Of a stretch of 64,000 bases of DNA, positions 58,142 to 64,000 are shown piece after piece (position 1 is the first letter of the stretch; each line of letters begins with the position of its first letter). The DNA comes from Athripsodes cinereus (taxonomy: Eukaryota; Arthropoda; Insecta; Trichoptera; Leptoceridae), in the NCBI GenBank assembly GCA_947579605.1, contig OX388321.1:15057614-15121613 (forward strand), read 5' to 3'. The notes under the pieces are model-generated. The model was not told where the DNA came from. It saw nothing but the letters and a program-made list of their open reading frames with translations, and did not search any database. Position numbers and translations under genes: made by a program.

Positions 58142-58566
58142 CCCTCACGCCGTGTCCCAAGTGGGGTAGGCAGAGAGAACGGAACGCCAAACAGATCTAT
58201 CTTTACACACTTCCTCCACATTCATACAGTTTCTCATACACGCACGTCGGTTCCGCTTACTCAACACGCAGCCGTCCTTGAGAATTTGATCCACGTGATC
58301 AAGCCACGTGGTTCTCGGACGACCGCGTTTCCTCACACCCTTTCTTGCTTGAAGAAGGACGAAAGTGGAATAAATGCAGTAGAGATGCGATCGTTAAGAG
58401 GAATGGTTGGTAAAACGCTGCGTGATAGAGTGAAGAATGAGGATATTAGAAGAATGAGCGGATGCATGAAGAGTGTTGTGGACAGAATGCGCGTGAATAA
58501 ACTACGCTGGTTTGGGCATGTTGAACGAATGAACGAGTTAAGAATGACAAAGAGGATATACTTGTC
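58142..58566 (-). mobile_element. RTE-type LINE 3' end with an inverted 5' segment (twin-priming structure)
   Basis: The minus-strand part 58142-58344 encodes RKRGRPRTTWLDHVDQILKD and on to WRSVLSAYPTWDTA, the C-terminus. The neighbouring 58350-58566 encodes, on the plus strand, INAVEMRSLRGMVGKTLRDR and LRWFGHVERMNELRMTKRIY, which in an intact element comes directly before the RKRGRPR block. The two consecutive pieces thus face opposite ways, with the break between MTKRIY and RKRGRP. Short AT-rich sequence of 'actata' type at both outer edges blurs the target duplication. Confidence 0.75.
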
Positions 58567-58575
58567 TACTATATG

Positions 58576-59496
58576 ATGGTATCCTGTAAATATCTATTTC
58601 TGATATACCTATTATTATTCATTAAATAATGAGATCCAAAAAGTAAATATTGCAACTGTCTATCACCATGGTGAATTTCATTGAATTTTTTATACTGATT
58701 AACTGGTATTGAAATAAATTTAATTGCCGCTCGGTATGAGACCAAAGGATTATGATGTTTAATTTCTTTATTTTACGTTAGCCTGATGATGAGAGCGGAA
58801 GCTCTTGAAAGCCGGCTCCCAATCCACATAGTCTCTGTAGAAGTACTACATAAATATTTGTATTTTAATACTGGAACATGAACTTCTACCAAGTAGGTAC
58901 GATTGGTCTACAACCATTTATAACATTATTGACCGTAAATAATTCTACGATATGCCAACTTTAAATTTCTCATTTTTTTTTTAAAAATGTGACTCAAGAA
59001 AATCATAGTAATAAACCTTTGTTTTTTTTTAAAGAGAATAGCATTTTGGATTTGATTTCGACATGATAATGTAGATTTCCACAGCAATAATATAATTTAT
59101 GGTAGTAAATACTCACTTGATAATAACATCAACATCTTTATTTACTCTATTCTCTCTCACTCTCACTAGTCACAAACATAACCCATTTCCTTTTAAAAGT
59201 GATGAAGAATATTATCTAAAGCACTCTTCAGGTGGGTTGCTGGTGGTCCACTTCACGACTGCCTCAACAATCTCAAAGCAATTTCATTAGGGAGGTAGAA
59301 CAGTCATCCCTTCTCAGTCTGTTTGGAGAGGTCAGGTTTGTACCTATTATGTCTTTACGAGTTAACGAGTGCAATAGGGGAAAGAAAAAAATAGAATAAT
59401 GTTTTAAATATTAAAAGATCAACAATTGTTTGATATTGTTATAAATTTACAAAAGAAAATATAAATATTAGGCTATTGATGTTCATATCCATTGTA
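58576..59496. other. AT-rich stretch, no feature seen
   Basis: No supported feature. Confidence 0.4.
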
Positions 59497-59590
59497 TCTT
59501 ACTCAACACGCGGTCATCCTTGAGAATTTGATCTACGTGTTTCAACCACGTAGTTTTCAGAGGTCCGCGTTTTGTCATACAACCTCTTTC
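59497..59590 (-). pseudogene. RTE-type LINE C-terminal fragment, same family as 58.1 kb
   Basis: The minus strand gives RGPLKTTWLKHVDQILKDDR, matching the RGRPRTTWLDHVDQILKDG block of 58142-58344. Only about 95 bp is recognisable. Confidence 0.7.
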
Positions 59591-59765
59591 AGAAATGTTT
59601 ATTTGTTTATTCTTTTTGGACATCACCATTTTATGATAGTTTTGACAAAACAATATAAAATGCAAAATACTAAGACGACATGCAGTTGCGAGATTATTAG
59701 GTACCATGTTGTGATTTATTCCGACTTACCACATTTTTAACACACCCAACACGTTTTAGAGATTA

Positions 59766-59905
59766 TTGCAGGATATCCATGAAGCAGGACCGGAGGCGGT
59801 GAACTGGCTGTCAGCGCTGGAGCCAAGACTTTAGACTCTTTAGAGGATACAACGCAGCCCACACGGGTGAAGATTTACCTACACACCAAGCCACACGAAA
59901 AGTAA
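59766..59905 (+). pseudogene. LINE fragment, C-terminus (family D), second copy
   Basis: LQDIHEAGPEAVNWLSALEP and a stop, then 'cagcccacacgggtgaagat' and 'cacgaaaagta', nearly identical to 41219-41355. Confidence 0.85.
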
Positions 59906-61035
59906 AGTGTCAGCGTACATCAACGCATTAACTTGATTTTCACAAACATCCATCTCTTTCAAAGTTTGCATGCAGTAGTCAAAAAATAGACTGAAAAGCC
60001 ACGCAAAATTGGGAACCGTCAATACTTGGAGGGGTGAACATTCTATTATGCTGTTTAATTTAACATATAATATTGTTTTATATCATTTTGATATATTTTA
60101 TTAATTACGTTTCTGTATTATTATCAAAATAATATATATTTAAAAAAAAATACTTTTATATCCTGGGTGAGCTATCTCAGTATGAAAACTCCATACCTAT
60201 GTATTTGGTTTTGTTAATATTATTATAGCCGAGAAAGTATAGGTACAATATGTTTTAAGTCTCATCTTGATTCATTTTAAATATTTACAAGAAAGATCTA
60301 TAATGTACCTAATTATGTTAGTAGTAAGAGGAAGGTTCTCATGACATCGATAAAAGAAATTTCCAAGATTTCTGTTCAGTTGACTATATTTTTACTTTTT
60401 TCACCTTTTATACATCATTTAAATTTCAGACGTGGATCTGAGAATAGAAAAAAGTAAACAAGAAGTAATCGCCGTATCGGAGGGAAATTTTATAAAGTTT
60501 GTTCGATCACAGCAAGGAAATGTTGTGTAGTAGCTTTTCACAGGTAAGTTTATATTTACATAGGAAGATGGAAAACTTTATGGATGAAAGTGCGAGCGAC
60601 GAACTTATAGTAGAAGGACAAGGAATTATCATAATTCAATAGAACAAAATAAATTATACGTATTTTTTCCTTGCTTATTAGAATTCTAAAAACTTTAAAT
60701 GTTGCTTAAATCCATATTGCTTTTATTTGAGATTCTTTTAAAGTTTGAGAATAAATTAAATACATTTGAATCAAATGGAGGAAGTTTTCGAGAGTAGATG
60801 CATACGAAAAAACTATTGTTTCAATTAACTAATTCTGTTGTCATTGTTATTAAAATCATAAGATTAAGGAAATCACTATGTACAAAATATATAGAAAATA
60901 TGACATACTTTTTACTAGCCACATGAGTAAGTCACTAATTTGAAATTAAATATAATGTGTTTAAATTATTGAGCAAAAACACTGTAAATTTTCAATCAGC
61001 GTTAAAAAAGTGAAATTTAGCAGAATTTTATGTAG
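59906..61035. other. AT-rich stretch, no supported feature
   Basis: A segment at 60430-60543 bounded by AG and GTAAGT is treated under the rejected items. Confidence 0.4.
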
Positions 61036-61440
61036 GTATGTATATCCTCACGCTACGGCGTACGGGTACTCGACTCATGTGGGGACGGCAGACAGAACGG
61101 AACGCTATATCAGTCTTTCTTTAAATACTTCTTTCTTTTCTTCCACATTCATGCAATTTCTCATACATGCTCGTCGATTTCTTTTTCTCAACACGCAACC
61201 GTCTTAGAGAATTTGATCCACGTGATGAAGACACGTAGTTCTCGGACATCTGCGCTTTCTCACACCCCCTCTTTTAGACAGATATATACTCTTCATCATC
61301 CATTCGTTCCATATGTCTAAAACACCTCAACTTATTTTCACAAATACTATCCGCTCCTCTTTCTCATTATTCTAATATCGCCTTTCCTCACTTTATCATG
61401 CAACGTTTTACCAACTATTCATCTCAGCTATCGCATCCCC
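61036..61440 (-). pseudogene. RTE-type LINE 3' end, decayed, same family as 58.1 kb
   Basis: Plus-strand 'cacgctacggcgtacgggta', 'gaacggaacgctatatcagt' and 'gagaatttgatccacgtgat' match 58142-58344. The sequence continues in the same orientation into the upstream part ('ccattcgttccatatgtcta', 'acgttttaccaactattca'), so this copy is collinear, unlike the 58-kb one. Many stops. Confidence 0.75.
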
Positions 61441-62149
61441 AAATATAAACACAATATTCGATTTTGCAAACCCTTTATTTTAAGTAACAATATGTTAAAA
61501 CTACCATAATAATAAATGTATTTATATGATATAATGCCTATTCCTTCGTATTTATAATTTCTCCCTTGGGAAAACTCCCGACATAGTCAATATACATCAG
61601 AATATAGTATACATAATGTATTCAGCACACACTTGTAAATACCAATACTCTTTCAATGCCGTTGCAGTAATATAGATTATATGTATGTATGTTATAATAT
61701 ACCTACAATTATGTGAATCTAGTTGTGCTGGAAGACAAATTAAATGTTCTGTATAAGCGTGAATAAAAGAGTAATCTTATCATACAACTTACTTGAAGCA
61801 TTGGAATCGGAAATAGTTTCCAAATTTAAGCTAAGCAGTTGGCATCAACAACAGATGAATTGCTTGGAGTAGGTAGCCTTTCGCGAGAATTGCTACGCTA
61901 TGTTGTTGTAAGGTACTGGTATACCTATGCTTTTCTCAATGATGGTCACAATCTTCAGTTTGTAGAAAATGATGAAGAAGAAAAAGATAATATCAATGAC
62001 CACCACTGTTTTTAGTTAGTAATTTTAGTAACATCTTTTCATCATGCTGCTTTTTGTGGGAATATTTGTATCACGCAAACACATTTGAATTTGGTGCGAG
62101 TGTTCATACTTAACCTCTTTTGGTTTTATTGGAATTTACTTTTTGTGTG
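61441..62149. other. AT-rich stretch, no feature seen
   Basis: No supported feature. Confidence 0.4.
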
Positions 62150-62290
62150 AAATCTTAAATTCAGCGATGAGGTTTGCCACTTGACCTGATTTTTTTTGTT
62201 GGCACGGAGAGGTTGTTTCCCATGTTAATAACACGAAGCTGGTCTACGGGCTACCATACTTGTGGGATATGCCGTGAGTTGTAGTAAATA
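62150..62290 (+). repeat. R240 repeat, 3' part
   Basis: 'cttaaattcagcgatgaggt', 'ttggcacggagaggttg' and 'cttgtgggatatgccgtgag' match R240 from its midpoint on. Confidence 0.82.
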
Positions 62291-64000
62291 GTAGTTTATC
62301 ACATACAGTTAGTTCCCTAGATTGTGCTGGATTGGAATATGTCATATAAAGTAGCAGTAAACATATGGGCAAGGCTCATGTTCAATAGTGAACAGGAATA
62401 AAACTAGAAATATCTAGTATTAAACTAAAATAAAAATTTGATATCTCTTAAAGTTGGCAATTTTTTTTTGTTTTGTTTTTCTGATTAACGTTAATCGATG
62501 AACTTACAAAAACGACCGACAGACTATCTGTAAAATTGAAGAAAAAAATCAACATAAAGTTATAATAGATAGTTATGTAGGTATTTTATTGTATGTTTTT
62601 TTTTTTTTAAATTAAACTTCATATTTAAGGTACGGTGTGTGTAATTAGGTACAGAATAAAATACCTATATATTCACCTTACACATTGGTAGTTACATAAT
62701 ATACGTAGGTGTATATATTTATCCGACAACTCGTCCTAAAAGTTTGGTTAAAAGGGTGATTGCCAGTTCTAACGATTTCAAAATTTATTCATAGGTAGTA
62801 TAATAATAGCTTTCGCCTATGTTTGTATGTATGTACGTATGTGTGTAGTATTATTATTCTTATAGGTATCCGAAGTACTTTTCAATGGTGATTGTGCTTT
62901 TCCTAATCACCCCAACCGTCCTTTCCTCGCTCCTTCTCTTACCTTTTCATGCCGTCCCTCTTTCCCTTTCTTACGGGTCCCGTATTAATTTATTTATTTT
63001 GGAGAAGAGTTTTACGGATCAGCGGAGTTGTGGCGAGTTTACAACATCCCGCTAAGGAACTAAGCATTATAACGAGACTAATCCAATTTTAATTTGAGTT
63101 GAGGAAAGGTGAAATTATCTACGCATTAAAATTTGTGACCACACATGAAAAGCACAGAATAAAAGTTATGAAAAACAGCAGTGATTTTTTTCAAATTTAG
63201 GAGCTGGATTTTGTAAAAAAATAGGTTCATTTGTATAATTTGGAAATGCAAGTTTGTAATCATTATGTATGTTTATGCATCATATATCTTGTAGGTAAAT
63301 GTCAATGTTTTCAGTAAACTGAACAATAAAAAATGATAAAATTTTTAGTCAAATAAGATATGTATAAAGATAATTAAAAAAAGCGGTAATATTTTTTCCT
63401 ACAAATAAAAAAACTCACTTCAATCAAATCTGTTGGCCAGAACATGAGTCGATATTTTATTTTATATCATAAAGCGGGTCGAATAAAAATAATATTCGAC
63501 AGGTTTTTACGGTTCAATTGAGTGAGTTATGTGCAATTTGAGAAGAAAGCTTCCCTATAAAAATGTATTTTGCATAATGTTCAATATTTTACAATATTTT
63601 CTTTAGATATATTATGTGCTATTGTAATATATCGATTCGATTTCAATATGATGAAATAGTAACGGATACCAATCCAATTGTAATTTTATTAAAATCTCAA
63701 GTGGCGGAAGAGTCTACGTTTTTCCACCTTGGGTGGTTGTGTGATAAACGGCATTGAACGTGTGGAAAGATCCACAAATCACGATTGGGAAAAGATAACA
63801 CTAGATGCCCTTTTCAGATTTCCCCGAAATGTTAAGGGATGGAACAATGTCATTTGGGCTAATGGAATAAATTGATTAGGTAATTTTACCCGAATCAAAT
63901 GCCTGTCAGAAATCTAAGATTGGATGATTTGAAATAAGAATTGAATAAATTGCTATTTTGAAATAAATCCCATGGGTTTTTCCGTAATGGGGGATAATTT
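62291..64000. other. AT-rich stretch, no feature seen
   Basis: A pyrimidine-rich block at about 62905-62975 and the surrounding sequence show no recognisable gene or repeat boundary. Confidence 0.4.

Noticed and set aside
58109..58576. 155-codon plus-strand ORF as a gene
   Set aside because: Its first half is antisense to the inverted LINE C-terminus and its second half is the other LINE piece, so it is an accidental fusion across a rearrangement.
60430..60543. Plus-strand segment bounded by 'tttcag' and 'gtaagt' (VDLRIEKSKQEVIAVSEG)
   Set aside because: All three frames contain stops, so it cannot be an internal coding exon. A non-coding exon cannot be excluded without transcript data.
1..64000. 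CRISPR array, bacterial operon or phage module
   Set aside because: There are no regularly spaced identical repeats and no ribosome-binding-site/ORF packing. Composition and elements are those of an animal nuclear genome.

Overview
The window looks like insect nuclear DNA, most likely from a moth or butterfly. It is AT-rich and dense in decayed retrotransposon ends. It contains RTE-type LINEs with trinucleotide tails, a short Helitron with a TC...CTAG boundary, tRNA-derived SINEs, and many short 'taggtac/tacctac' motifs of the kind common in lepidopteran introns. The order-level assignment is inference; no marker gene was available to test it.

I find one convincing host coding segment: a 111-nt exon on the minus strand (24627-24737), with acceptor and donor sites, the same phase at both ends, and a translation that reads as the start of an immunoglobulin domain of the Sidestep family of neuronal adhesion receptors. 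If so, most of the 64 kb is intron of that gene, with more than 24 kb on one side and 39 kb on the other. I found no second exon I could support.

The rest is mobile DNA and its debris. (1) LINE family A (RT with YADD) occurs at 1-450, 19527-20903 and 30374-30913. (2) An RTE-type LINE with a 704-codon ORF lies at 45445-47498. (3) A small RTE subfamily left three short 3' stubs with perfect 12-13 bp target duplications (14174-14440, 36445-36749, 40828-41051). (4) Another RTE family lies at 58142-58566 (apparently twin-primed), 59497-59590 and 61036-61440. (5) Other LINE fragments are at 4270-4517, 12700-13131, 22579-22915, 32037-32221, 39430-39656, 41155-41355, 50341-50690, 53900-54285 and 59766-59905. 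(6) DNA transposon derivatives include a PIF/Harbinger MITE (35179-35589), a hAT MITE (42077-42480), a palindromic MITE with a 4-bp duplication (21283-21538) and several other inverted-repeat elements.

The most interesting signal is a family of long-hairpin elements (18665-18891, 37086-37301, 30003-30235, 16938-17290, and degenerate copies near 22315 and 24088). Each intact copy is a near-perfect palindrome with arms of about 86-88 bp plus a one-sided conserved tail. Two copies are flanked by perfect 12-bp target duplications of the size made by LINE machinery here. The arms match each other far better within a copy than between copies. This suggests a LINE-mobilised, hairpin-forming retroposon, or a palindrome regenerated at insertion.

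An abundant unclassified repeat of about 240 bp (called R240 here) recurs at least nine times on both strands. Stretches between the listed features are AT-rich with no coding signal I can defend.
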